The position numbers and the translations under genes are program-made. This document shows positions 27,201 through 39,758 of a stretch of 64,000 nt of DNA, in pieces. Numbering within the stretch: position 1 is the stretch's first letter; each line of letters starts with the position of its first letter. The stretch spans positions 14,772,010-14,836,009 of the forward strand of contig NC_031781.1 in the NCBI RefSeq assembly GCF_001522545.3, read 5' to 3'. This DNA is from Parus major (Eukaryota > Chordata > Aves > Passeriformes > Paridae). The notes beneath the pieces were generated by a model, which was not told where the DNA came from, searched no databases, and saw only the letters and a program-made list of their open reading frames with translations.

Positions 27201-30200
27201 AACTCTGAAGGAAGTGTGGGTTTTCTGTTGCTTTTCAAATATTACCCTAAACCCATTCTTCCAGGAGGGGAACGTGGCTGTGCCAGGACAGCCTGCATGC
27301 CTAGCAAGGCTGATGGCCTCCATGTGCTCCCCTCAAAGCAGGGCTGGAGTTAGGAATGAATAAATAAAACAGGCTTCCAGATCAAGTTTTCTTGGCCTTT
27401 ACAGAGATGATAATGCTGTGAAAAAGCTCTGGGAAGAAAGCCTCTTCTCTCAGACAGGAGATGCACTCACATGTTGATGCCCCCCCTATCCACAAGCACC
27501 AAAGAGGAATTCTGCATTTCAAACCTAAAGAGCAGGAAGAGCATCAAAAGGCTTTTCAGTTATGACAGACCATAACCTCCCCAAAATATTTCAATGCACA
27601 TTTTCAGTTCCCTCTCAGTCTCTCGAGGGCTGTTGCTGTTATTGTCTATCACACAGCCATGTTCAGGTAACTGACTTCCCAGAGGATTGGAAATTTCCCT
27701 GCCAGCCCAGGGAACCTGCAGGGATGGGAGGGTAGGTGGGTGGTAGTCCCAAGGGAAATTCGATGAATGATGCACCCTGCAATGGCAAGAGAGACTGTTT
27801 TATAACCAGCAGTCAGAATTACTCAGGAAACCATAGAGGAAGCAATTGGAACTTTTTGGACAGGGAGACTTCCCTATTTTGCTTCCAAATGCACAGACCT
27901 GTAAGTCTGTGCTGAATTCTTCTTCTTTTAACCACTCATCTCGCAAACAAAGCAACATTAATTAACACAGCCCCAAAAGTGTTCAGCTGCCACCTCATCC
28001 TTCCCCAAAAGGATGGATTTGTGGTTTGTGACTTGGAAAAAAAAGTCATCTATGACAAGCCTAGACTGCTTAAAGGTGCACAGCCTGTTCCCAGCAAGCC
28101 CCACAACGACATTACAGCTTGGACACGGGGTGCTTCGAGCCCTGCCTTTGAGCTGGCTCGAGTACTCCCAGCTGGAGAGAGAAGCAAACAAAGTAAACAG
28201 CAGGACACAGAGCCAGGGCAGCCTGAGCACACCACAGCTGCCAGAGGGACAGTCACTGAGCACTGGCTGGGCACAGGGACACGCAGGGAATGTGCTGGGA
28301 AAAGCCTCTGCAGCCCAAATAAAGGAGAGCCTGGGAGACACACAGAGGATGCAGCACAGTCCCAGTGTCCCTGCCAGCTGAAAGGACAGCCCAGGCTCCT
28401 GTCAAGCAGACCACAAAGTGGTAACACTTGAGACAAGTGCTAGGAACTGTGAGAATACTGTAATAAACAGCCTGGGCTGTGATTTGGCATCTCCCAAGGA
28501 TGCTGCCCAGCTGCATGGCTCTGCCTTCTCCCCACAGGGCTGTAAATCCCAGACCCTTGAGTGGCCAGCGAGGGCAGGAGCCCCAAGCAGCAGTCCCTTC
28601 CCTTCCCCAGTGCTGCCAGAGGGATGCAGACACACAGGGCTATTCCTTCTCACCCACAGCTGACAGCCCCATGCCCAGCAGGCCCTGAAGGCACATTCTT
28701 CCTGGAAATTCTGCTTCAAGAGGAGCAGCAAGTCACCAAAACCAATGGAGGCCATAGCAGTCACAAGAGCTCACTGCTCTGGCTGAGATGCTCCTCCACT
28801 GCACTGGTGACATCACTTTAGACACAGAGGAAACCTGCTGGTCCCCAAAGAGGCCAGGATTTGGGTGCTTTCTCCATGCCATGGATCTCCTGTTCACAGG
28901 AACACTGCAAGGGGTAACCCAGCACCAAATCCTCTGGTCCCGCCTATGGACATCAGACACTGTAATAATCAGGTATTATCAGATATTAACACCAGCACCA
29001 TTCCAGCAAGACTCTGAACACCTCCTTCACCAACCTCATAGCAGAGGTAAGCACAGCCCTGTCTCACAGCTGGGACTCTGTTATCCACTTCTGCAGGGAT
29101 GGTTAAATAGCACTGCTGTCTCCCACAGAGATTCTTTGATTTCTCACACAGGATAATCTCACGCTGCTTCCCTTCCCTCCGTGGGGATACAGCCACTCTC
29201 CTCAGCCTGCTGCCTATGGGAGAAGCAGGCATTCCAAATCTGAGTTCACCTCTTAAAGTGAAATTGGCCAATGGCATCAAAAGCTCCAGGGAAGGAGAAC
29301 AGACAGAGGGACCATTACACAACCTCCTTTCTCAGGAAACCTGGGTAAATAGCAGTACCTGCCTCAGAGCTCACTGCACCAGGGAGGAGCAAATCCAACT
29401 GTTGTTTTAAGTAGACAGTGTAAGCCAAACACATCCTATTAGATCTGTACAAGTTTCTGTCTAGGGAGATTAACTCAAAGACCAGTACATGTCTCTGCTG
29501 GTAAGGTCAGCAAGGATGAAACCGGAGCTCCTGGAAGAGCTTCAGCTCACCAAGGAGTCAGAAGCCAAGCAACTTCACTGGGGAGCTGGACTCAGCCTCA
29601 CAGAGATAAACAGAGGCTTTTACTGAAACTGCAGGAGCTGAAGGAGTCCCACTGCATCCCCGTGGGCTGGAGGGACAGGCTGCCAGCTCCTTATCCAGCA
29701 GGCAAAACAAGTGACAATTCTGGATAAAAGTGCTCAGAGATCAGGAGTGAAGCATCAGCTCTGCAGATCTCCTCCCAAACCAGAAAACTTCTCCTTGCCC
29801 ACTCACACAGCAAAGATAGAGTCTGCCTAGATACCTATTTTAATATTATTTTCTAACCTACTGTAACAGAAAAAGTTTATTTATCCACTCTTATGAACAG
29901 AGTCATTCAACCCCCTTAATTTAATCACCCTCAACAGCTTTGGGTGGTCACCACCTCAAAAACAAAGCTTGGCAAGTGGGGGAGGAGATATACAAGAGGT
30001 TTACAACCATGTGAAACAATAAAGATGGCACAACTCTAACAAATCCTTCCAATTCAGAGAAGTCTAAAAAAAAAAAAACAAAAAACCAAAAAACACTATC
30101 CTTTATTTGCTGATTTACATGCAAAATGTACTCAAAAAGAATCCAAAGGTGTTTGAAAGCCAGGAATTCTGTCTTGGAGGACTTGTTTAAGGAAGAAAAA

Positions 30201-32779
30201 GAATGAACAGAGTTGTTTACAGACCAACAGACAGGAACAGCACAAAAATACACTTAGCAAAGAAAAAGCACAAACTATTATGACACCTTTCAAAATAAAA
30301 CATCACATGGTTTGTTTAAATCTCCTAAAACAGGAGAAGTCTCCCCATATTGCCAAAACAAATGAAATAAAAGTGTGGATGTGACTCTGCCACAGTTCAG
30401 AAGGGGACAAAGGTTTACAGTGAGTTACATGCACAAACAGAGCACAGGATGCTCTCCTGTGCTGTGGTCCAGCAAGGCCAGACCACAGGCAGCAAAACCT
30501 GCAGGACCAGCCAACTGCCCTGTGTCACAGCCCCTGGCATTTTTGCCATCACCAGGCAGGTGGGTGAGCCATAAACTGGGCATGAGAGAAGTAGAACATC
30601 CAGGATCAACATATACCTCCTCACCCTTTGCAAATGACAGGCTGCAAAGTCTCCTGAGAGAGGAAGAAATCCCATGGCCCCATGCACCTTCCAGCTCCAT
30701 CTCAAAGCAACCACCTTGTGCTGGGAAACAGCCAGATTTGGGCTGCCTGCCCACAGACTGGGCTGCTGCAGAAGAGTCTATGCTAGAGGACATTTTTTAA
30801 ACCTGTGCTAAAAGGACAGTTTCGGGTGCTTTTCCACAGCTCTGAAACCTATGTGGACAACAGAGCCACAGCAAAAAGCAAGCAAAGGGTGCCTGGGGCT
30901 GCTCCCGAGGTGGCAGCGATGTGAGCTCCAGGCTCCCCCTGTGCACAGCACAGCCAAGAGAGGCACTGCTGTTTGGACAACTGGAACACATTTAGGGGGC
31001 AATTTTTCACAGGGCCTCCAGCCAGGCTATTTCCTACAATCGCTGTTTTATTACCCAGGACACAACCCACAGACCAGGAGCTCCCCCACCCACAAAGTCT
31101 CCCACCGCCCCAGTCCTGCACAGACATCACCCACAGCGAGCCCGAGGGGCACCTACACACACAGGACACCCCCAGCACTGTGCCTGTAAACTCAGCCACA
31201 AATCAACATCCACCAAACCTGCCAGCTCCAGCCATCTTCCACCAGTTCAACCCCAGCACCCATCTGCACTGGGGATCAGCTGAGCGCTGCCACACAGCCC
31301 TGCTGGACAGCCATCACTTCTTAGGAGTATTTTTTAGATGACACATAACATAGAAAACTCGTGTTTATACTGGCATGCAGCAGGCTAAAACACACTATAA
31401 GTGAAGCTATAAAGCAGCCTGAACACCAGCTAGGCAAAGTGTATCTGGAACCTGCAGGTTAGTATTTTGGAGGTTTGTGAGTAGAGGAGTATTCACAGTA
31501 TTGAAAGAAAACAGGGTTCTATCCTGGCAAGTGCCCATCCCAAAATCACAGGCTTTGGGCAACCAGAGAAACGTGTAAATGGTGAGGACGAATCCCTGTC
31601 CCTGTGTGTGGGCAAGTGGGAAGCAGCACTGCCCAGACTTGGCATTCTGAATTTCTCATTTCCTCCTTGCACCTGATGGTTTGTTTGCCTTCCTACAGGA
31701 AGAAAAAAAAAACTAAAAGTTGGAGGAGGTGGTCTAGGAAAAAGCATTTCAATTCAAGATTTTACAGCCAAATTGCCACAGAACTCAGGAGGGTGTGTTC
31801 TCTAATCTGAAAGGATCCATCTAAAAACAGGCACCCTCAAAGGGGAAACTTTTGCAATATGCAACCAACTACAGTTGAGTAGGATTTACAAGAATTACAT
31901 TTAAGACTGCACCTCTGCTAATTTCAAAAAATAATGGCACTGCCCTAGCAGGTCCAAAAAAGACAAAGGAAAATTCACACAAGTTACTGCCCCACTATGA
32001 GCAGCAATATCAACACTACCCAAACCATGCCTCCCACCCTGGAAAGAAAAAACAACAAAAAGACAAATTCTCTTGCATATAGAACTTCTATCTCCAGAAC
32101 AAAGCTTTAGGCAGATAATGTATTTTCAAAATCAACTTGTGTATAACATTTTAAGAATCTGTAGCTTAGATTCTTAATCCAAATTGTTCAATTAAGTCAC
32201 CTATACTTTTCCTCCTGAAATCCACTCAAAACCACTGTGGGAAGTTACAAAACTGCCAAGGCAGGTGTAAAAAACCAACCATTCTGTCTGCATATCCAGT
32301 GTGTGGTTAATAAAGGCTACACAGATGGCTGCAGTTTGAGACCTGTCCCTCAGTTCTTAAACTGAAAATGGAACCACGTGGAAGTGAACCATGCTCCTGG
32401 AATTGGATGTGACAAATCATCAGGTCCTGAGAGGTGTCCCCAAAATAGCAGGGCCTACTTCTAGACATCTCCAAAATTATATGGTTGTGGCCTGAGAGAC
32501 AACGTGCTGAAAACATAATGAGGGAGTGTAAGATACTACATGTGTTGTGATCCTGCTCTGAAGCCAGAGGAGGCTGGGGTTGTAGGACTTGGGCTGCAGC
32601 ATAGGACTTGGTTAACTATTAATGCATGACTCAGCTACAACAATAATAGGTATTTCGTGTGGTGCATTAGCACAACGGCACCACGGTCCTTGACTTAGGC
32701 CTCTATTCATGCCAGGAAAAAAAAATATATTGTAGTACATCATTTAATAGCTGGATGTACCAGGAAACAGGTATTTTTC

Positions 32780-32828
32780 AGGGTGTGCAGGGAAAAAAAA
32801 AACAACTTTATTTCTTCCTGCACACCCT
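32780..32828. repeat. Perfect 12-bp inverted repeat with A/T-rich loop
   Basis: AGGGTGTGCAGG (32780-32791) is exactly complementary in inverted order to CCTGCACACCCT (32817-32828), with 25 bases between. The A-run and T-rich stretch inside the loop can extend the stem with mismatches, mostly on the LRIG1-sense strand, to roughly 20 pairs. The function is unknown. It lies deep in LRIG1 intron 1. Confidence 0.7.
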
Positions 32829-35800
32829 CGTGCCTCACATTGTTTCTTTCTCCACATGCCACTAAAAACTAGCAAGGAAGAACTGTTAGGGGATGCCCAG
32901 GTTTGTATGAAACCACAATCCAGACCAAGGTGCTTTATTTATTTACTGTTATTCACCAAAGCTAAATGCTGTGTTAGATCATTCCCCTGACCCTGCATGA
33001 GGTGCTAATTCCTGCCCAGCCCAGGTCCTGCAGAGCTGATCAACCTGAAGCCTGGATTTTCCACAGATGGCTCTTCGAAGCAACATTAGTCTGAATTATC
33101 TCTGCTGCATTCATCCACATGACCCCATCCAGCTCCACACTGCAAGACAAGGGAGTCACACCGGGTGATTAGGTTAGCAGCACAAAATGATTGTGTTAAA
33201 AGCTGATGAGCTGAGCTAACTCAATCCGAGGTGTCTGGCAGGGAAGCCAACGAGATCAATTAAAAGCCCTGCAGCCCTAATTGAGAGTTTCTGGGTGCGG
33301 CTAACATACCAGTCAGGGCCAATCCACAAATCATGGCCAATACACAAATCCTGAGCAGAGCTGGCTACTGAGGAATGAGAGCCATCATCCCAATTTGCAG
33401 CCACTCAAACTTCAAGACAAAACCCGAACCCCTCTCGGATGGATCAAAGCACCCAAAGGCCGGCACTGCTTGGGCATGCCCAGGGTGGCACTCAGCAGCT
33501 CCCAGCTGCCCTGCACACCGCTGCGAGATGCTCGTATATTCATGAGCCCAGGTGCAAGCAGAGTCACAAGGGCATTTCAGGGACAATTCCTGGCGGATTT
33601 GCCTCAACATGAAACCTCCTTGAGCCCTTCCAGCACTCTCCTGAAGCCACAGTCTGAGACCATCCTTCCAGTGCTCTTTTTCCCTGCACCAGGTGAGGCT
33701 CACACACCACATAAACCCCACTTGGAAGCGCTTCTACATCAGCCTAAATCCCCATCAGAGACAGGACCCCAGCTTAAGCAGGCAAGTGAAATCTCACCCA
33801 TGCTCGAGGAAGCATTTAACTACCTGAAGTGCTCTGTTGAAGTGTCTGAAGTCCCAAACATATTCGTTTACCACCTTTAGCTTCTTGATGCCAACAAGCA
33901 AAGGGATAAGACAATCAACCTCACATTTGCTCCTTAAATTCCAAGCAGGAAATCCTGCAAAGCTCAGCCACCCCCAAACCTTACGTCCAGAAAACTGTAA
34001 AGCACTTTGCACAAGCAAAGAAAGAAAATATGAAGCTGTACCTAACACATAATAGTTGATTTTTCCAGAGAACACTTGACGGTGTGTTCGGGTTTTTTCC
34101 GACTGCCTACTGAGACGCTGGTTCCCCTGTCCTGGGAATTTTCCCTCTGCAGTTCCTCCTCCCCCAGCTCCCAGACCATCCATTCTCCCCTTTTCAAACT
34201 GCACCCATTGTAAATGGCACTGAATATTAACACAGCCCATTGAGCACTTGCTTCTTTTGTATGGGACCCCTGCGTTTCAAATTGCAGTCGCTGCAGAGAG
34301 GAAAAGTCTCCAAGTGATTAAATGCCGTGAAGTTTCTCAAAAGGAGAGAGGAATATGCAGAGGAGGCTGAGGGGGTCCTAGAGCCTTTCACGAGAAGCCA
34401 GGGGCTTCTGCGAGAGAGCCAGAAGGGTTTCTTAAGTGGGGGTATTTTTTCCTTTGTTATCAGCCTCGTATTTACTTTTAATCCTAGTCCGATGAGCCAG
34501 TTTGTGCCCCGGCTGCGGCTCAGTGTGGGATGGAGATGAGAAGCTCAGACAGCAGATGCAGAGGGTTTGCTGTTAACTGCTGCCCTCCTGTAGGAGCTGA
34601 TAAATAAATACTGCGGCGTGCTGAGGGTGGTCAGCGAATCCACCGACACATGTTCGCACAGGAAGGGTGGATTTACTTGCAAGCACATGTATTTATTTAT
34701 GCTTAAGCAGCAGGCCCGGAGAGGCAGTGCTCTGCAAGGAGGGGCTCTGCTGTTCCCCACCGGGGCCAGGCTCCAGCGCAGGAACTGCAGGGTGCGGAGC
34801 CATCCTGCAGCCCTGGGGCTGGGGACTGTCCTGAGCAGGGCCACCGGCAAGGACAGCGCTGCAGCGAGCACCAGATCCGTGTGGCACTGCAGGGCACGCA
34901 GTTGTGTCACAAGAAGTGCCACCAGCTCCCAGCGCTGTCCCACCTCAGCAGGACAAGCTCCTTGGAGCCCCATCCAGCAGGGAGCCGCTGGCTTCGCAGC
35001 GAATCTTCGGGTTTCCACTGCTGCCCCAGGAGGAGGGGGGGACCTGCCACCCTGCACCAAGCCACATCCCTGTCCCAAGCCATCTTTCCAAGGGCTCCAG
35101 CCCCCCGGGCAGCCGGCACACGCTGGGAGCTCCACAGCTGCGCGGGGCCAGGAGCCCAGGGTGACCATTACTTAATCTTTGTTCCATTATTTCAGCAGGC
35201 CTGGAAGCAGGACATGCAGGAGAGGTACTGCCAGCAGCACCCCCCCGCCTCCTTTCAGCAGGAGAGTCCCCCACACCACCTCCTCTTCCAGCATCTGCAG
35301 GAGCAGATTTACTCCAGAGCCAGAGAGCAATGCCCTTCTCCCAAAAAAACACATTCAACCAGCATCAGCAGAGTCCCTTAGCAAGCAAAGAATCTACCCT
35401 AACATGTGAAAGAAGCAAAGCAACAGAATCTGACATGAAAACCCCAGTTTGGCAAGAAATTTATAGGTCATTTTGAACACAAACATTTAAGTTTCATTGA
35501 ACAAAATCTGTGTGTATACACTTGAGCACAGAGACTGCTCCTGACTCCTAGTTCAAATGCACTTCCAGACCCTGAAACCACTGACAGGCACCCACAGGAC
35601 TTTAAAAAGCATTCAGACACTTTGCCTTGATCTCTCCAGAGAGCAGCAGCGCTGTGCAAAGAGCCAACACGCACACAGCTGCTGCCTCGGGGCAACTTAT
35701 CCATATACCATACCCTAGAGCCTCCCTGGGAATCAGGGAGCAGCTCTTAGCCCAGCTCTGCCTTTTCCCAGATGTGCCAGGCACATGCACACTGACCCAG

Positions 35801-36774
35801 AGGCAGAAGAATCCATGCACAAATGGTCTGTACCCCCCAAAATATCCCCTAATCATTTGGGTCAAAAATGCACAATACTTCTGTTTAAAATAAAAACTTT
35901 CTTTTCTGCAGACCATGCTAGCAATGAATTAATTACCCTACCACAGCCTCACTGTCCCTAAATCGTCTCACCAAAAGCTGTGCCTAAAATACTGTTGCTT
36001 TATCACTAAATAGGAGAAAACCCTCAGTCACACATGATTCCTAAAGGAAATAACTCTTCTGTCACTCCTCAAAAATTAAGATGCAGGGAGAGACAGAAGC
36101 AGAGGTCATAGGGGATGTGCCACATCACTAACACTGCTGGAGCCCTGTTTTTTTGGGAGGCACGAGGCATTCTGCACTTAAACTCAGCCCTAAACTTTAT
36201 GCCACACTTAACACTCTACCGTAAAAACCAAACTTTAGACTTAAAACACCACAAGACACGAAGCACCTCCAGCAGCTCCAAAGGAGCTCTGTGCACATCA
36301 GCTGCCCAGCAGAGTTTGACTCTCCCAGCTTTCCCCTTGGATCAGGAACCCTTCCCAGCTGCAGCTGGTGCGAGGACGGGATGGGTCATGGCAGTGTTGC
36401 AACGTGCCCTGTGCAGAAAGTCAAGAACACTTATATAACTGGTACACAGTGCTGAGCTGCCTGTTGCTTTTATGAAAAACATAACAAAAAAGCCCCAAAC
36501 AAACAAAAAAACCCCTGAAAAACATCCATGCCACACTACATTAAATGTGAGCGACTACAGCCCCTCTGTTTATCAGCTATTCCTTCTGAACGCTTGGAGA
36601 AAAATTACAACTCCGAGTTCTGCTGCCAGCAGAGAAATAACAATAGTTTCAAAAAGCCCCAGTGCTTTTCCTCGGTACTGATAGTCCTGTTGACAAAATA
36701 AGCGGCGTGATTAAGTCTGTTCCAGAACCCTCCCCGGCTGCCGAGCCGCATTTCCAACCCGACAAACAAAAGCT

Positions 36775-36965
36775 TTATCTCCAACACACTGAAAACCGAC
36801 TCCAAGCACTGCCTCAGCATTGTGGCACTCGTTAGGAATAAAGATAAACTGCTAAGGAGGGATTGTTCAACAGCGCCTTAATGAAGTTAAAGCACTGCCA
36901 CCAGAGCCTCTGGAAACTGGATTTATCTCGTCTCTATTAGCGATCGAACATGCCCGAGCTTATCA
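36775..36965. promoter_or_regulatory. Cluster of four GATA-type motifs, candidate intronic enhancer
   Basis: TTATCT (36775-36780), AGATAA (36842-36847), TTATCT (36923-36928) and TTATCA (36960-36965) fall within 191 bases, about 2.4 kb downstream of the LRIG1 ATG in intron 1. SOX-like ACAAA runs lie next to the first site. Motif density is the only evidence, so this is a suggestion. Confidence 0.25.
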
Positions 36966-38770
36966 CCGCGGGGAGCAGACACCTCCGGCGGGACACAGCC
37001 TGCCCGGCAGGGATGGAGGCGAGGGATGCTCAGCTCCAGCATCGCCTGTCTCTCCCCAGTTTATGGCTACAGAACCCCCACCAGCCACGGACCACTGCAA
37101 CACCTTCATATTTGCCTTCTTTTTCTTTAAAAGGGCACGTTAAAATAAATCAATCAATCCAAAAAGTAACAGAGATACTTGCACAGAGTTAACTTGCCGC
37201 TAGCGCACGGTGCTTTTCTAGAGAACATTAAACCACTAAAGTGAGCTATCAACTCTCTGCACAAAAAAGGAACATTTAGGATGCCACTAAGCCTGAAAAG
37301 CATGCTTCATCCTTGTGCTCCTAAACTGAAATAGGTAATTTAAAGTAATTTTTAGTAATTAGAAACAGCATTATTCTAAAAACAAAAGTATTTGCAATAG
37401 CTTCAACATCTTTTTACATTAGCAATGGAGAAGGAAAAAGCCTTAAATGTTGTATTTTCAGATACAAAAGCAATCATTTTAACCAACCACTGGCCACTTT
37501 GTAACACACAAAGTTACAAACAGTATTCTACGTGTATAAAAGATCAACAGCCCATGGGTCCATAGCAGAAGATTTATTCATGCTCCTACTTCACCAATAA
37601 AATTGGAATTGAACACAAGACACTCCAAAACCTGCTGCACTTAAAAAAGACACCCCTGGGTATTAGCACTCCAGGAAAAACCACACCATAATAAATTTGT
37701 TCTGTCTGGGTTATTAAAGCACTTTCTTGCCCAAATAAAGATACACTGTCTTGTTTTAAGAGGTGCATGGGAATGCTGGAAATATTAAAAGCTTGCTCTG
37801 AAAGGTGAGGGAAAGATCCTTCAGAGCAACAGGTGAATAGGATGAGTCAGGGCTTTAATGCAGAGGCCACACACTCCTCTCTACGAGACACGATAATTTC
37901 ATGTAAAACAAGGCATTTCTGCAGCTAAAAGTGAACACCACCATCAGGAGGACCCGACAAATCTCTAATAATTCTCCTTAATAAGGAGCTGGATTGTCTC
38001 CAGCAACACTTCAGTGACCATCCTCTCTCCTGGCAGAGCTGAGGAGTATCTATTACATCCAGGGGTTTTACAGATTCGATAATCTAAGAATCTGTTCAAA
38101 CAGCAGAAAGGCCCCACAACAGAAGCGCTATTTCCCTCTCCCTTTCTGGATACTGATTTCCCGAAGTTAACTAATAACTCGGGACACTTATTTTTACAAG
38201 TTTGTGAGCGCACACACATACTCTCAGTCCTCCTGGCCTGTTAAACGACTCGAACTGTCAATGCTGAGCACACTTTCCCCCCCGAACCTCCTGAGTTTCA
38301 AGTGAATGATGTTTTATTTCAGCTTATTCTTTATTTCAGAGCCCAGAGCAGCGGTCACACAACGGGAGCGGACCCGCTGCACTTCCCGGGAAATGGCAGT
38401 GACACCGTCCTGCGCTTGGACACGAACCTGAGCACTTTAAAACACCCTTCAAGGGACAAAAAAGCATCCCACGGTGCTGCAGCAACCACCAGGTGCGGGG
38501 CTGTAAGCTCAGCTGCCCCCCAGGACACACCATATACACCGCAGCTTAGGAACTGCGCTACACACGCAACTACTGAGGGAGCGCAGCCAGCCTTTACTGG
38601 AAAACACCTGGACTTTACCGAAACTCCCCAGGAGCCCTTGACTCCCTTTCGATCCCCCGAAGTTCACAGCCTAAAAAGTTGGCAGCATTAAAAGCCAGAA
38701 GAGCGTGCGCGGCTTTGGGGTCCGGATTCGGGCGCCGGGCGCGCCCCGCTCCGCGGCCCCGGGACCGGGC

Positions 38771-38807
38771 GGATGGACGGACGGATAAATGGATGGATGG
38801 ACGGACG
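38771..38807 (+). repeat. Imperfect GGAT/GGAC tetranucleotide repeat
   Basis: About nine units of GGAT or GGAC, with one AAAT interruption, lie at the left edge of the CpG island near the 5' end of intron 1. A repeat of this length is likely to vary between individuals. Confidence 0.85.
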
Positions 38808-39233
38808 ATGTCCTAATAAGGATTCGGAAACCCAAGCTGGCCGTTATCTCCAGCAGATCCCATCGCTAAGAGACCAGGCTCCCTTTTCTCCGGGAAACCC
38901 GGAGGCCAGCCCTGCATGGGACCGAGATGGGGGAGCACCCAGCCCCAACTTCTCACCCGGGACCAGCATCGCACCCGCCGCCTCCATCACCCCCATCCCC
39001 GCACCGGGTGGGCGCCAGAGGGGACACCGGCTCCCGGGACAAGGTTCGCACGGCGCAGCCCCGCGCCTGCAAGGCGGTAGCGGCCACTTCACTTATATAA
39101 ATAAACCGGAGTTTCGCGGGGATTTTTGTTTAAAGTTTCCCTGCGCTTGACAACAAGCCAAAGAGCGCCGGTGCGGCTGCCCGAAGCCCTTCGCGCACCC
39201 CCGGCCCCTCCCCGCGGGTTCCCCGGTACTCAC

Positions 39234-39400
39234 AGGTGCCGCGGCCAGCGGGGCAGGTCCCGGGGCAGGGCGGGCAGCGCCAGCCCGCCGCAGCTCAGCG
39301 CGTCCCCGCCGCAGGCACAGCCCGCGGGGCAGCCGGCGGCGCCCGAGCCCAGCAGCCCCAGCAGCAGCAGCGCCGCCGCCGCCCGTGACGGCAGCGCCAT
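39234..39400 (-). CDS. LRIG1: LRIG1 coding exon 1: start codon, signal peptide, LRR N-cap
   Basis: Exon 1 encodes residues 1-55 plus two bases of Leu56 and ends at the donor GTGAGT (39228-39233). The ATG at 39400 has a strong Kozak setting (A at -3, G at +4). It opens a short n-region (MALPSRAAAA), a hydrophobic core (LLLLGLLGSGAAG, about residues 11-23) and a likely cleavage site just before Cys24. An LRRNT cap follows with the exact spacing C-x3-C-x-C-x6-C (Cys24, 28, 30, 37), then GGLALPALPRDLPRWPRHL, equivalent to GGRGLAALPGDLPSWTRSL in human LRIG1. LRIG1 is a type I membrane glycoprotein (LRRs, three Ig domains, one membrane segment, cytoplasmic tail; about 1,090 residues in human). It promotes down-regulation of ErbB receptors and other receptor kinases and marks quiescent epithelial stem cells. 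The frame stays open upstream, so the start was chosen from the signal peptide and homology rather than from a stop codon. Confidence 0.93.
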
Positions 39401-39467
39401 TTTGTATCCGGCACCGGGGAACGTCCGCGCCGGGAGGAGGCGGCAGGAGCGCTCACTCCGCGGCCGC

Positions 39468-39494
39468 TCAGCGCCGCTCCGCCGCCCGCAGCAT
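39468..39494 (-). other. Upstream ORF 1 in the LRIG1 leader (8 codons)
   Basis: The ATG at 39494 reads MLRAAERR and stops at TGA 39468-39470, 67 bases before the main start codon. The peptide has no recognisable function. If it lies inside the transcript, it could reduce initiation at the main ATG. Confidence 0.4.
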
Positions 39495-39521
39495 CGCCTC
39501 GGCCGCCGGCCCCGCGGGGCG

Positions 39522-39536
39522 CTACGGCACCGGCAT
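39522..39536 (-). other. Upstream ORF 2 in the LRIG1 leader (4 codons)
   Basis: The ATG at 39536 reads MPVP and stops at TAG 39522-39524. It is a minimal upstream frame that ribosomes could translate and then reinitiate downstream. Its presence in the mature transcript depends on the unmapped start site. Confidence 0.35.
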
Positions 39537-39758
39537 CCACCGGGCACTGCCGGGCGGGTCGAGTCCGCGTCCCCGCCGCGGGAAGCGCCTCCTGTTCCTC
39601 CTGCTCCGCGCCGCTCGGTTCGGGCTCGGCGGGCCCCGGCCGGTCCCGGTGCGCTCCCGCAGGGTCGGAGCCGCTGCCGCCCGGCCCGAGCGCCGCTCGC
39701 CGCGGACCCACGTTGGCGACACCGCAACATGTAGCCGCGCCGCCCCTCGCGCGCCCGC

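Larger units (their letters stand above)
4810..39233 (-). other. LRIG1: LRIG1 intron 1 (about 34.4 kb, phase 2)
   Basis: This very long first intron separates the signal peptide/LRR-cap exon from the first full repeat. Its donor GTGAGT (39228-39233) and its acceptor, which ends TTTTAACAG, are both good. It contains one MIR-like SINE, two CR1 remnants, a few short simple repeats, a perfect 12-bp inverted repeat and a GATA-motif cluster, each listed separately. The stretches 4810-7980, 8228-10394, 10736-20599, 20713-32779 and 32829-36770 otherwise show nothing that can be named. A GC-richer patch at about 34740-35170 is open in several frames on both strands at once, as expected from low stop-codon density. 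No nested gene was found, though long first introns often hold enhancers or non-coding RNAs that cannot be seen this way. Confidence 0.85.
39401..39700 (-). other. LRIG1: Probable LRIG1 5' untranslated leader (right end uncertain)
   Basis: This is GC-rich sequence directly upstream of the LRIG1 ATG. The transcription start is not determined; the right limit is inferred from the CCAAT boxes, which usually lie 60-100 bases upstream of the start. The leader contains two short upstream reading frames, at 39468-39494 (MLRAAERR then stop) and 39522-39536 (MPVP then stop). Both end before the main ATG. Confidence 0.55.

Noticed and set aside
34545..35381. Overlapping frames of 137-207 codons on both strands in a GC-richer intronic patch
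   Set aside because: Frames are open on both strands at once, with low-complexity composition and no family resemblance.
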